This document shows, one piece after another, positions 12,062-22,720 of a stretch of DNA of 64,000 bases (positions are counted from its first letter, which is position 1; each line of letters starts with the position of its first letter). Position numbers and translations under genes: made by a program. The notes beneath the pieces are model-generated. The model was not told where the DNA came from and did not search any database. It saw only the letters and a program-made list of their open reading frames with translations. The stretch comes from Neoscytalidium dimidiatum (Eukaryota; Ascomycota; Dothideomycetes; Botryosphaeriales; Botryosphaeriaceae): the NCBI GenBank assembly GCA_037367355.1, contig CM074701.1, positions 620,001-684,000 on the forward strand, in the 5' to 3' direction.

Positions 12062-12868
12062 TACTTGACCTGGCAGTCATCCATTTGGCGGATTTTTCAA
12101 GCTTGAGCAAGGTTTCTCTATCATAAGCTTGCCACATGGTTTCTGGGGAATGGTAGTTTGACCTAATAGCATCAACGTAGGATCAAGTGCTGGACACGGC
12201 TGTGGTTTCAGCGAAATATCGTTTTGCAGTCGTGAGGATTCGCAGCAGTTTTCCGGACGTAAAGCATGGCTTGATATCCGTACGGTTATTTAATCCGCGT
12301 ATACCTTTCCTTCCTTCGCCTACGACGAAGCAGATGATTGTGGAGCATATTATATCATTCAAAACTTGTATAATGCTGTCTGACACATGCAAGTCTCCAC
12401 TACATCTTCACAAGTGGGCCATCGAACTATCTGCTTGGAAGACTTGAAGAATCATCAGCACTTCGATTTATGATATTACTATGTGCGCTCGTTTCCGGAA
12501 GAGCACGAACTTTCCCTATGATAATCAGAAGTGGTCACGTCACGTGCGGGACCGTTGCATCGGGATATAAGATCTTTTACACTCCTTCCACCGCCTCTTC
12601 TTTCGCTCAAATCCAACCACAGAAAATTCGCCTGTCGCGCTCGCTTACCGCTCTGCATTGAGACAGCACAAAGACCGACTACATTGCGCGCTCCGCCTGC
12701 TACGCCGACCCAGGCATAGCTTGCGGAGAGCAATCCTCACTGTCGCCTGGACGCGCACCTCACTCCAACGCCGCCTTCTTTCCGCGTGTCAAGAGCTGTC
12801 TGCTGGATAAACGCCACACCTTTAGTCGTGAATGTGCCTCATTTTAATAATCAGCGACCTTCGCGACC
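12062..12868. other. intergenic, promoter of coiled-coil gene B
   Basis: About 0.8 kb with pyrimidine-rich sequence at 12580-12790 shortly before the ATG. No gene seen. Confidence 0.5.
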
Positions 12869-13987
12869 ATGCCTCAGGATCACCCCACCCCCAAGGATGG
12901 CAAGGCCTTCAATAAAGTGCCTACACCCAATGAAGCCCTCGCTGAGGAGCTATTCGACCAGATGGCTGAAGACGACAACAAGGCTTTGAAGAGCGACATA
13001 ATCGCGATCATTCGGAATCTGGAAGTGGAGTTGGAACATAAGAAGAGGCTGCTTATCGATCACGACCGACAGATGGACGTCCTTCGGGTTCAAGTTCTCG
13101 AACAGAAGATCGACGCGAAGCAGACCGAGGTCCAAAGGGATATTAAGCACAATCTCCAAATCCAGACCCTCAGCTTTGAAAACGAAAAGGCTGCCAGGTC
13201 ACTTGTACAGAAAGAGAACGATCTGAAGTCGATGAAAGGAACGAACGCGGCGGAGAGGAAACTTTACCAGAAGGATTTACTTGCTAAGGACATAGAGACA
13301 ACAACCTTGAGGCGCGAGAACGAGCATCTGAAGGCACAGAATGAGAAGCTACGCCATGAGAACACTGCTCTCCGCAACGATCAGCGGAAGCAGTTCCACT
13401 TCAACAATCTCGACCATAAATCTAGCGAGCAACAGGATTTGAAGGCGCAAAACGAGACTCTGCGCAAAGAAAACTCTGCTCTGTGCCATAAGGATCAGCG
13501 GAAGCAAATCCAGATCCTGAGCATCGACAAGAAGCGTCGCGACAAGCAGCTGGAGCTGGACATATCTCAAGCAAAGGTTCAGGAACTGGCCGCTAAAGTG
13601 GCTGCCTTTGCATGCTTCACCAAGTTCCAGATCCAGCGTCAATTCCCACTCACCACCAAACGTTCCCCTTTGACGTGGGAGGAAATGGAGCAAGCTATGC
13701 GTGGAGCTGCTATGGGGGCACGTGTCGGCACCCGGACGGCATCCTATTCAGGACAGGTGATCGGCTGCAAGGACATGATCGGTTTCGGATCTGCTGAGCT
13801 CCGGCGCAGTGTACACAGGGTAGACTCACGTGCTGCTGGTTTACGCACCATGAATTTCTATGAAGCCCTGGCCGATATTTGCGCCACTCTCCTTGAGAAT
13901 GTGCAGGAGGATGACCATCTTCGCGACCAGTTGCTCCAGGACACTCGCGAGATCAAATGGGCTCAGACTGGCAAGCCGAAGTACTGA
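12869..13987 (+). CDS. coiled-coil protein B of a tandem pair
   Basis: Intronless, 372 aa, with ATG in good context (ACCATGCC). Residues of about 45-250 are charged coiled coil. They contain an internal duplication: LKAQNEKLRHENTAL...DQRKQ at about 154-175 and LKAQNETLRKENSAL...DQRKQ at about 191-213. The C-terminal part (about 270-372) has LTWEEMEQAMRGAAMG and NFYEALADICATLLENV, shared with the preceding gene on the same strand. No catalytic motif, signal peptide or membrane segment is seen. Function unknown; not a family I recognise. Confidence 0.75.
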   Translation: MPQDHPTPKDGKAFNKVPTPNEALAEELFDQMAEDDNKALKSDIIAIIRNLEVELEHKKRLLIDHDRQMDVLRVQVLEQKIDAKQTEVQRDIKHNLQIQTLSFENEKAARSLVQKENDLKSMKGTNAAERKLYQKDLLAKDIETTTLRRENEHLKAQNEKLRHENTALRNDQRKQFHFNNLDHKSSEQQDLKAQNETLRKENSALCHKDQRKQIQILSIDKKRRDKQLELDISQAKVQELAAKVAAFACFTKFQIQRQFPLTTKRSPLTWEEMEQAMRGAAMGARVGTRTASYSGQVIGCKDMIGFGSAELRRSVHRVDSRAAGLRTMNFYEALADICATLLENVQEDDHLRDQLLQDTREIKWAQTGKPKY

Positions 13988-14388
13988 GTCACGTCGAACG
14001 GTTTGAATGGAATATGGGGGAAAGAAGACCGTCCGGAGTTGAAGCATCCGCCCCAGACGTGTTTGTATATTCTCCAAATGTACTTTCACGTCTGGATAAA
14101 TTCACAGCCTCCACGTGTATGATAGATCCATATTGAGAAACCATCTGCTGACAATGACGTGAACTCTGATTATTTTGCTTTCGAATAAGGTGGGATGAGG
14201 AGTTGTCCGCCAGGCGCCGAACGGTGTCGCGTGCCGCACGGGCGACCGCAGAGGCCAGACGCGCAGAGAGAGAGAGAGTAGCGCACAGGCCAGGCAGTTT
14301 TCTCGCATGAACCCACGCGTGCCGCAACACCTCGAGCATTTGGCAAATCCTACCTCCAGCCAATGCCCCAGCAGCCCCATCAAACAAC
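13988..14388. other. intergenic
   Basis: 3' region of coiled-coil gene B and promoter of the mL58 gene. Contains a short (GA)n run at about 14268-14278. Nothing else seen. Confidence 0.5.
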
Positions 14389-15171
14389 ATGAGCAACGCC
14401 CTCCTCGTCCGGCCAATGCGGCCGCTGTCCGCCTCCATCACCGCTTCCCTTCGCTGCGGTGCCGCCACCACCACCACAACCACACCCACCGCACCCGCAA
14501 AACCCGGCACATCGATGGCATCGCCATCGTCAATGCCCTTCACCCAACGCCGGCACGAATCCACAACCCGGCGACAACTCAACCGCCTGCGCTCCGTGCC
14601 GTCCGCACCCTCCTTCACCCCCTCCAGCAGCCAGACGAGCGACCACATCGTCTTCAACCCGCCGTCCTCGGCGCCCAACGTCTACCACACGCCGCTCAAA
14701 TTCCTCCCCGCCAACGACCGACGCCGCGAGCTCTACGCCATCACCTCCCGCCTCGCCACCTCGCCCTCAGCCACCTCCTCCCCGATCGCCACGACCGGCA
14801 CCGCCCTCGCCGCGGGCGCGCACGCCGCGCCGTCCGTCCTGCCGCCGCACCTCGCGCACGCGGCCTCGGCCGCCGCGCCCCTGCCCGCGCCCGTCCGCCA
14901 ACCCTACACCAAGAAGTACCACCTGACCGAGGCCGACATCGCCGAGATCCGCCGCCTGCGCGCGCAGGACCCGGCGCACTGGACGCGCGAGCGCCTGGCC
15001 GCCAAGTTCGAGTGCTCGCAGTTCTTCGTCGGCCTGGTCGCGCCCGCGCCCGAGCACGCCGCCCGCAAAGCCGCCGAGATCGAGGAGGTCAAGCGGGGCT
15101 GGGGCCGGCGGAAGAGGGAGGCGAGGGAGGACAGGCGGCGGCGGAGGGAGGCTTGGGGCAGGGACGCTTAG
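14389..15171 (+). CDS. MRPL20: mitochondrial large-subunit ribosomal protein mL58 (MRP-L20 family)
   Basis: Component of the fungal mitochondrial large ribosomal subunit. Intronless, 260 aa. The N-terminus is Arg/Ser/Thr-rich and almost free of acidic residues, as in a mitochondrial presequence. Family motifs: YHTPLKFLPANDRRRELY (about residues 100-117), then KKYHLTEADIAEIRRLRAQD and HWTRERLAAKFECSQFFVGLV, which are the signature of fungal MRP-L20/mL58. The tail is strongly basic (RRKREAREDRRRRREAWG), as expected for an rRNA-binding protein. A low-complexity Ala/Pro linker separates the halves. It converges on the Dug1 gene, with about 640 bp between the stops. Confidence 0.87.
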   Translation: MSNALLVRPMRPLSASITASLRCGAATTTTTTPTAPAKPGTSMASPSSMPFTQRRHESTTRRQLNRLRSVPSAPSFTPSSSQTSDHIVFNPPSSAPNVYHTPLKFLPANDRRRELYAITSRLATSPSATSSPIATTGTALAAGAHAAPSVLPPHLAHAASAAAPLPAPVRQPYTKKYHLTEADIAEIRRLRAQDPAHWTRERLAAKFECSQFFVGLVAPAPEHAARKAAEIEEVKRGWGRRKREAREDRRRRREAWGRDA

Positions 15172-15809
15172 AAGTCAGTGGGTGTGTGCGTGTGTGTGGT
15201 GGGTAATTTTAAAATAGATTGGAGCGTCACCGGGTGAAGGGATGGGGCAGAGATATCGTCGAGATTCGACGCTGCCGATGAGTTGGGTGATGCTGGGTTT
15301 GGCTGAGAGACGGGATGTCGCAGCTCCCGCACAGCCTTTTCACATATCTTGCGTAAAAGGGCATTGGGGAATTCGGCTCCGAGAACCCTAGGATTGGAGG
15401 CGGAATGGAGGAAGAAGAGACGGGTGGACTAGTTTCGCAATGTTCCAAGCGACCCAGGAAGAGATATAGACCGTGGTTGCTATGCTTGATACACGAGCAA
15501 CGGATTACTAACAACAACCACCATATTCCTGTATATCACATTATTCATTTTCCTATCTGGAAGGGTAAAAACCGGAGTCTTTAGGATATGTGTGTATTTC
15601 GCTCCCAAAAATCAATGAAAAGGTATCTTCACAACATATATTGCTTATCGTCAACGACGGCGACGTTTGACTACATCTCATACTTTTGATTTCAATTCGT
15701 GGTTGACTATGCGTCGCTACCCAATTCATTTTCCGACCTTGATATCCAAAGCCCCGTCCTTTGTCCTGCCCATCAACATCCAATGCCGTCACATCTCCCT
15801 CATAGCAAT
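15172..15809. other. convergent intergenic region
   Basis: 3' regions of mL58 (+) and the Dug1 gene (-). Becomes AT-rich after 15480. No gene seen. Confidence 0.5.
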
Positions 15810-17307
15810 CTATGCCTCCTTCATCGGCTCCTCAGCAACATAGTGCAGATAAGCACCTAACAGCTTGATGCCTTCAATGTAATTCCTCTTGTCCAGCTTC
15901 TCGTTGATGCTGTGCGCACCGTCCGTCGAGCTACCCATTGGCAGCAGTAGGACGTTCTTGCCAGTAGCCTGCTCGAAGGTAAGAGTGACGGGAATGCTGC
16001 CACCCTCACGGGTAAGGTCAGGCTTGACCTTCCAGACACGCTCAACAGCCTTCGCAGCGGCGGTGAAGTTCCAGTGGGTGGGTGAGGCGACCCACCACTT
16101 GCCCGAGTGCTGCTCGATGAGCCTGCAGGTGTTCTTGCTGCCGAGGCTGGCGAAGACCTTGTTGACGTGCTTCTCGACGAGGGCGTTGACCTCGGGAATC
16201 TCCATGTTGGGCACGGTGCGGATCGAGAACTTGCCGATGACCTTGGCCGGGATGACCGTCTTCGCGCCGGGCGCGCTGAAGGCGCCCTCGATGCCGTGGA
16301 GGGACAGCGACGGGAAGCGCCACCGGCCCATCAGCGTGCGCTCCTTGTCCTCGAACAGGCCCGTCTTGCTGCCCAGCGACTCGTACAGGTTGTCCATGGT
16401 GAAGGCGATGTCACCGTACAGCGACTTCTCCTCCTCGGTCACCGGCGCCACCAGCTTGTCCAAGCCGTCGATCAGGATCTTGCCCTGCGAGTTGACCAGC
16501 GAGGACATGACGTGGACCAGGTCGGTCATGGGCTCGTGGGCGGTGCCGCCGAAGACGCCGCTGTGCAGATCCGCACCGGGCCCGGAAATCTCGATGCTGT
16601 AGTAGTTGCAGCCGCGCAGGCCGTATGTCAGGCAGGGCTTCTCGGTGCCCAGCCAGTAGTTGTCGGAAATGCAGACGGCGTCGGCATCCGCGAAGAACTT
16701 CTTGGCCTCGGCGAAGATGAAGTCGTCCAGACCCTCGCTGCCGTACTCCTCCATGCCCTCAAAGCACATGAGCAGGTTGACCGGGAAGTCGACGCCGGCC
16801 TTCTGGTGGGCCTCGATGGCGTTCAACCAGCCCAGCACCGGACCCTTATCATCGGTGGCGCCGCGGCCGTACATACGACCCTTGTCGTCAATGGTAAGGC
16901 TGAAGGGCTCCGTGGCCCAGCCATCCTCCTTCAGAGCGGGCTGCACATCGTAGTGGCCGTAGACGAGGATGGTACGCTTGTTCTTGTCGTTGCCGTAGCG
17001 GGCGATGACGACGGGAGGCAGGTCTAGGTATTCTTTGTGCGGCTGCTTGCCCAGGGGCCTGAGGTGGACTTCGGCACCGAGGTTCTTCAGCTCGCTGGCG
17101 AGGAACTCTCCCATCTGGAGTCTGCGTGAGCGAGCGGCACGGACGGCGGGGTAACTGATGGGCGGCGGGGCACACCTTGACGACATCGGGTCTGCGCTCG
17201 TCGTCCGCGGAGACGGAGGGGATGGCGACGGCTTTGCGCAGACGGTCGATGAAATGGTCTGACAGGCTGTCGACCTGCTGGAAGTACGGGTCCAGTTGCG
17301 CAGTCAT
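15810..17307 (-). CDS. DUG1: M20 metallodipeptidase, Dug1/CNDP2 type (Cys-Gly dipeptidase)
   Basis: Zinc/manganese-dependent dipeptidase; the yeast relative Dug1 cleaves Cys-Gly and works in cytosolic glutathione breakdown. Exons 17307-17176 and 17114-15810, joined in phase 0 (...DVVK|MGEFLASELK), give 478 aa, against 481 in yeast. The M20 metal and catalytic residues are present: VYGHYDVQPA (His, Asp), GRGATDDKGP (bridging Asp), CFEGMEEYGSEG (Glu-Glu), CISDNYWLG and the terminal His in STDGAHSINE. The chosen ATG aligns with the start of known members. The frame stays open upstream to an ATG at 17481, which would add a 58-residue basic, Ser-rich leader. Confidence 0.93.
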
Positions 17308-18097
17308 GTTATTGAGTGGGCTGTATAGATACGGCCAGACAGGCTTGGTGCTATGGACGGACGGGGTGAAGGCGAAGGTCCTGCACGACAAAGAGCTGGC
17401 AGGTGGTATGAAACGGGAGGGCAGAGACAGGCAGAGAGGCCGATGGTGGGGGAGTCGAATTGCCAGGCGGGGCAGGTGCATCTTGCGCCCTGGTGTTGCG
17501 CTCGCGTGCTGCCGCTGTTACTCGCAGCGACCCAGCGGCTTGCGTCGGCTGACGCTGAACTCCGATGACCTTCCTCACCACCACCCTACCAGCGACCTTC
17601 CATTACAAAACTCGCTTAACTGTCTGTGCCCTTCTTCGTCCCACTTCAGTGAAGTAAATCTCTTTTCTCGTATCTACGACATGGAAATTAGCTGATACCT
17701 TGGCCTCTGGGTGATTCAGGTCGAACTCCGGATGACAACAATTAAGCAAGACCTTGAGCAATTGCTATTCGTACAGGCAATTAGATCAGGTTAACTGAAA
17801 CTTGCTTCGAGTCATACCATGCAACTATTGGCAGCACAAGGAAACCAGTGATCATCATTTTTGTTCGTCACATAGTCATACCGATTGCTGCATTGCTGCT
17901 CAACCTAAAAGACCGCTACCCATCCGTGAGCCTTGGATCTGATATTATCTCTAGAAAGATTTATTGAAAAACACCACAGAACGGGTATACATCATGAGGA
18001 ATGCTCCGTCTACTCCTTTCGCTGTGCAATCCAAACAGTACCCAGATAGAAAAAAAAAAAAAAGAGAGAAGAATGCAAGTCGTTAAAAGAAGCACAA
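17308..18097. other. intergenic between two minus-strand genes
   Basis: Promoter/5' UTR of the Dug1 gene, with an upstream in-frame ATG at 17481. It then becomes AT-rich and ends in a run of 14 A at about 18049. No further gene seen. Confidence 0.5.
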
Positions 18098-19765
18098 TCA
18101 TGAAAATCCTTCCGCACCGGCGGCGACTAACCTCTTCCTAACCTCTACACCCCCAACAGCTTGACCCCTATCCACAACCACAGCCTCCAGCGTCCCCATC
18201 TTCACCAGCCCGACGTACCCTGGCACGATATCCCAAGCCAGCACCTCGACAACCTTCTTGACCTCCTCGGCGCTGATGGGACTGCGTGAGCTCGTCTGGA
18301 TGTCACGCACCAGGCGCGGCAGTGGGAAAGAGACGCGCGAAGACACGGTGGATGAGCCGGCAGTGGTAGCCAGTAGACTCAACGTCGCTAGCACGTCTTC
18401 ACAGCGGTGCAGCGCAGCTTGGCGCGCACGAGCTTCAGGAGCGGGGCCTACAGGCGCAGCGGCAGCAGCCGCCTGTTTGGCAAGAATGCGGTCGAGGAGG
18501 GAGGTAGCACGGGAAGGTGCTGCAGCAGAAGTGGAAGTTTTGGAGATGAGAGGAGTCTCGGATGAAGCGGTTTTAGTAGATTTGGCATCGTCAGAGGCAG
18601 TGGAGGACGTGGTTGTGGCGGTAGAGGATGAGGCCGTCTTCTTGTGGCTGGAGAAGCTGGCCTTGCTAGCCTTAGTAGACAGGGTCTTGATAGCTGCAGG
18701 GCGTGCATGCTCAAGTCCTGCACCAGCCAGATCTGCGGACGCACTGAAACAGCTACTGCTCGATCGTGAGTGGATGGCGCCGGCCTTGAAATCCTCAAGG
18801 CGGCGCTGTCCTTTTGCAAGGAGAGGCGCAACCTTTGTCAGCGACGCACTCTCCGTGACCTCTGCGAGCGGTAGTTGGCTAATTAAATAGGAGACGGATG
18901 ACGGGCTTTTAGAGTTCGGAGTAATTTTGCAGCGGTACTCAATCCATCGCGTGTGAATTTCGCGTTCGAAAAGAGCATTCAAGGCCTTTTCATCAATGAC
19001 TTGCGGGATGACACCAGCGGTGCGTTTGGTGCGGCCCTTTTTGCTCTCTTGCTGCTCGAGGCAGATTCTTCCGCGGCCGTAATCGGAAAGATGGAAGGTC
19101 CGTAACTTTAGAGCTGACGCAGGGCGGCCTTTCAAAAGACTGCTCTGCATCACTCCCAAAGTGCGCCTGATATCTTCGATTGTAACTTTTCGCTTTCCCC
19201 AGACCTTGGTTATGGATGGTGTGAGAGTGCGGAGGTCAACCGGCGACGCCGTGCCATTATGAGCGTAGTGTAGAGATAGTGCAGAAAGGAACGAAGAATG
19301 CAGAAAAATAAGGTCATGGATGCCTTGAGGTAGATCGTCGGCGGACTTCTCGTCCCTAATGCTCGGGGCGCTTGACGAGCAGGGGCTCGTCAGGGGCGTT
19401 TCAACAGTGGAAGAGGGCGAGTCTGAGGCCGATCCAAGCTTGAGGGGCTTGGTTGGAGTCGAGAGGTCGAGGTCGGCGAGAAGACTGCTTGCGCCTTTTG
19501 TGGGCGTGTCGGTGGGCGTTTCTGAGATGGGACGCTGGGAGGCTCTCGGGCGGCGCAGCTTCTTGCACGACACCAGCTTCGGCGATTTCACTTCCTCCTC
19601 GACATCCTGGGTCGCAGCCTTCCTTTTCTTCGAGTCTGATAGTGAGGCGGTGGGTTTAGAGACGCGGGCGAAGGATTGGATGTCCGTCTGCGATCGGGTT
19701 GCGCGTTTGTTTACCCCTGCGGTCGTCGGGTGCGAGGCTGGTCGCGCTTTCTTGGAGATGGGCAT
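18098..19765 (-). CDS. CDT1: DNA replication licensing factor Cdt1
   Basis: Loads the MCM2-7 helicase at origins together with ORC and Cdc6. Single exon, 555 aa from the ATG at 19765 (MPISKKARP). The frame is open further upstream to 19993, but that stretch looks like 5' UTR. The N-terminal about 150 residues are disordered and basic, with SP/TP sites (TPTKG, TPTKP) suitable for CDK control. A central domain (about 160-300: GIHDLIFLHSSFLSALSLHYAHNG, then SITKVWGKRKVTIEDIRRTLG) matches the Cdt1 middle winged helix. The C-terminal winged helix includes SLLDRILAKQ, RLVRDIQTSSRSPISAEEV and PGYVGLV. A PIP-box-like QTDIQSFA lies at about residues 26-33. A Ser/Thr/Ala-rich linker is low complexity. 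Confidence 0.85.
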   Translation of the reverse strand: MPISKKARPASHPTTAGVNKRATRSQTDIQSFARVSKPTASLSDSKKRKAATQDVEEEVKSPKLVSCKKLRRPRASQRPISETPTDTPTKGASSLLADLDLSTPTKPLKLGSASDSPSSTVETPLTSPCSSSAPSIRDEKSADDLPQGIHDLIFLHSSFLSALSLHYAHNGTASPVDLRTLTPSITKVWGKRKVTIEDIRRTLGVMQSSLLKGRPASALKLRTFHLSDYGRGRICLEQQESKKGRTKRTAGVIPQVIDEKALNALFEREIHTRWIEYRCKITPNSKSPSSVSYLISQLPLAEVTESASLTKVAPLLAKGQRRLEDFKAGAIHSRSSSSCFSASADLAGAGLEHARPAAIKTLSTKASKASFSSHKKTASSSTATTTSSTASDDAKSTKTASSETPLISKTSTSAAAPSRATSLLDRILAKQAAAAAAPVGPAPEARARQAALHRCEDVLATLSLLATTAGSSTVSSRVSFPLPRLVRDIQTSSRSPISAEEVKKVVEVLAWDIVPGYVGLVKMGTLEAVVVDRGQAVGGVEVRKRLVAAGAEGFS

Positions 19766-21129
19766 GATGCGGCGCTGGGATATGGTTGCGATACTACAAT
19801 GTGGCTGGGGTAGAAATTGGTCTGTCGATACGGTTCTGTAGAATGGGTGGTCTGTGGTGTATGCGGTCGCGAGTGGAGAGCTGGCCGGGGAGATATGACG
19901 CGCAGCGCGACTAAAACGCGAAAATTCGCGCCAAGATTGCGACACGTTAGTCCTAGACTGGAAATGTAAGAGCACGGTAGAGCAGAGCAGCACACGGCAG
20001 GCGCGCCACTATCGCAGGGATCTCGATATGAAAAACAACTCTCGAACCGAAAAGGTTCACCGCTGTACTCTTATGAAGACTTTATACTGCGTTGGGCTGT
20101 CAAATGTTGCTCTGCGTATACAGCTGACCTTTCCCGTGTTGCTATGGGAACTGAGCAAGTCAGCCTCGCGAAACTCTACGCGTTTCCACGGTCGCCCGCC
20201 GTCCGCACCCGCTTTATGCTCTCAGCTTAGTCGCGACCGTCTAGTTTGACCTATTTGACATCCACAGTCTTTAGCTTCTGCCGTCTCCGCGACCCTTTCG
20301 GCGGCCCTCCCGGCCCTCCAAGCCGGTTGAGCCATAGTCATCCGACCGACGCATCCTGCAGCACACCTAAATTAATTGCCCCGAAAGCATCCTCTATTAA
20401 CTGGCGGCTGACTGCAGGCGTGAAACAACGAGTTGTGTAGGCGTCATCTGGCTGTTTCGATCACTGAGTTTATGCGCCAGCCTTACCTTGATTTTACTGG
20501 CACCTGCATGCCGCCTTCCCGTTACCTCTGTTTCAGGATAGGCCGGGCGTACCCTTGGGGTAGCCAATGAACAGACGTCAACCGGGATAAACATCTCGAT
20601 GCCCCTCCAAAAATACGACCCCGCAGCACAGATCTGGGAGTATCGATATGTCGTTGGATAGATCATGAGGCAGATGCGCGGGGTGTTTCACATGAGGACA
20701 ATTCTCTTCCATCGGCATTTTCTACTTTCACAACACCTCGGGATAAACAACGGTAGATCCACACCCCAGCGAGTGGCAAAAGAAATCACACTTCTCTTCG
20801 CAGTATGAGACCACCTTTAAGGAGAACAACTCCTCGAGTCAAAGTCCATGGGCAGCTAAAGTAGTCATTCGGACGCAGATGGTACTGAGCTCGCGATTTC
20901 CATATCCGGACGAATGCTTCCACTATCCCTGAAGATTCCGTTGTGTTTATAAGGGTCATTTCTATTGCCACTTGCTGTTATACTTTTATCCAGGGAATGA
21001 CGTTCATATTGCTTTCTCAATGTCAAATCATGTTTTCGGTTATGCTTGTTTTAGCCGTCCGTTTATGCACCTTTTTCCTTCCGTTCTTCGCTGTCAATGC
21101 CGTAAAGCTGCGGATGCTCTTGCCCCGCT
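19766..21129. other. intergenic with hairpin repeat
   Basis: Promoter of CDT1 and 3' region of the GH71 gene. Contains hairpin element copy B (20847-20930). No gene, tRNA or 5S rRNA recognised. Confidence 0.5.
20847..20930. repeat. hairpin/MITE-like element, copy B
   Basis: An 84-bp degenerate copy. The left arm CATGGGCAGCTAAAGTAGTC continues into CGGACGCAGAT, the same string found in copy C (GGACGCAGAT at about 23639). The right arm has ATCCGGACGAATGCTTCCAC, a variant of the family arm GTCCGGACGACTGTTTCAA. Differences from copy C are mainly C/T and G/A. Confidence 0.55.
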
Positions 21130-22720
21130 TTACCCGATTATCTGATTGAAATCATCACCCAGGCTCTGCACCACCGGATTGAAGTTTTCCCAAGAGCATT
21201 CTGCCGTTATTGGAACGCTGTTGTACTTGGAGTACGCAAGACGGTGCATATTGGCTGGGTAGACTAAGACATGCGGATAGAGCACGTCGCTGCTGTTTGT
21301 GGGAAAGTCGTCGGGGAACGGCAGTTCAAAGATTTGCGGTCCGGTCTGGTTGACTGTAGTGAATGTCACCTTCGGCGAACCGGGGCGCATGTCCTGAGAG
21401 TGAGGAGAGTTGCCGTAGAATACTTCGATCTCGACCTTGGCACGAACGGCAGCCCAGATGAAGACTGAGTCGTCAGGGAATTGGGAGTTTTGTACTGAGC
21501 CAGTCGCCGAACCCTGTCCTCCTTTGCAGTCTGCATCCTTACGATGCACTCGGTACCAGTAGATGAGTTTGTTGTCTTGAATCTCAGGCTCAGATCCCGT
21601 CTTGTAGTAGTTGGCATAGTGGACACCCATGTCTCGCCAAGCCGTATGGTTCATGCCATAGACGTAGTTACCTTGGTCGCCAAGATTGACACAGCCGGGA
21701 GCAGTGCTGTTCGCCTCAGGCACATCGCGCAGGTAAGACGAAGTGTTCCAGCTGTTCCAGCTTACGATGTTGACGATGTCAGGTTTGGTGTCCGTGATGA
21801 CGCCACTCCAGCGGTAATACCAGAGTGTGTCACTGTATTGTACACGGCTGTCGGCAGGATCGTTGGTATTGAGATTCTCGTAGTACCACGGTGAGACCGC
21901 TGCATATTATTAGTGAGAACGGTAAAATATAGCTAAGACATGGCCACTAACCCATAACGTAGGGGCCATTCCTTCCTGCTTTCTCGATGGCGCCCTTGAA
22001 AGCATTGTCAACATCACAGGTTAGGTTTTGGCGAACATTCATCGGCCACGCCATTTCTGTTCCGTTAGTAGAACGTTTCACGATATTGTTGTCTGAGTAT
22101 CTCCGCTTACCATTGTAGAAGCCGTCGATGGAGGGATAATCCGAAAAAGCTGTCTCAGCATCCTTCTCGGGCTCGCCAAAGCGATGGGCTGCTTCCACAT
22201 AAGTCTCAATGTACGGAGCGAGGCTGATGTTGACGCCTTGGCGCTCGAGAAGTCCCTTCATCTGGGAAAAGAAATCATCGCCGTACAGACTGCCTTCCCG
22301 TGTGGTCACCAGAATGGCATCCTTCCAATGATAGGCTGCAGGTTGCTTGCTGGCGTCCGAGATCAAGGTTGACATGTAGGTCATATTCCAGGCGTTTCCA
22401 GTCGGACAGTTATCCGTACGGAAGTGGTAGCTCATATCGAAGGCAGGAACGAGCGAAAAGTTCAGGTCGCTTGCGGCGCTGTAGGCATCCTTGATTTTGG
22501 CCGCCTGCCAGCTGAGGTCCTGAGATTGGCAGTTGGGAGGAACGGCTACCAAAGCAAACCCGTCAATGCCGGCCGCCTTAGCTGAGTCAATGTCAGCCTT
22601 CCAGGTGTCGATATTGTAAGTCTCGGCGAAGAGGAGCTCAAAGTTGGCAATAACCAAGGCAGCAGATGCTGCCTGGCTAAAAGCGCTGAGGAGCAGCACT
22701 AAAAGAGCGGGGGACTTCAT
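21130..22720 (-). CDS. secreted GH71 alpha-1,3-glucanase (mutanase family)
   Basis: Endo-alpha-1,3-glucanase family that acts on cell-wall alpha-1,3-glucan. Exons 22720-22111, 22056-21952 and 21899-21130 give 494 aa. A clear signal peptide (MKSPALLVLLLSAFSQAASA) is followed by the GH71 fold: DIDSAKAAGIDGFALVAVP, LVPAFDMSYHF, LAPYIETYVEAA, SIDGFYNEMAWPMNV (rebuilt across intron 1) and SPWYYENLN, then VNIVSWNSWNTSSYLRD. Several NxT/NxS sites agree with secretion. Intron 1 (22110-22057) is 54 nt and has no in-frame stop, so it can be missed by ORF calling; its GTAAGC donor, CTAAC branch site and rebuilt motif support removal. A TATA-like ATATAAA lies about 100 bp upstream of the ATG on this strand. 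Confidence 0.9.

Noticed and set aside
12222..12275. Possible fifth hairpin element (GCAGTCGT ... TCCGGACG)
   Set aside because: Only 53 bp, arms poorly complementary; similarity may be chance.
14307..15206. Long overlapping open frames on both strands around the mL58 gene
   Set aside because: They are GC-driven shadows: only the frame from 14389 shows the MRP-L20 motifs.
20030..20065. GGTTCGAGA-like B-box on the minus strand, possible tRNA
   Set aside because: No A-box at the right spacing and no cloverleaf could be drawn.
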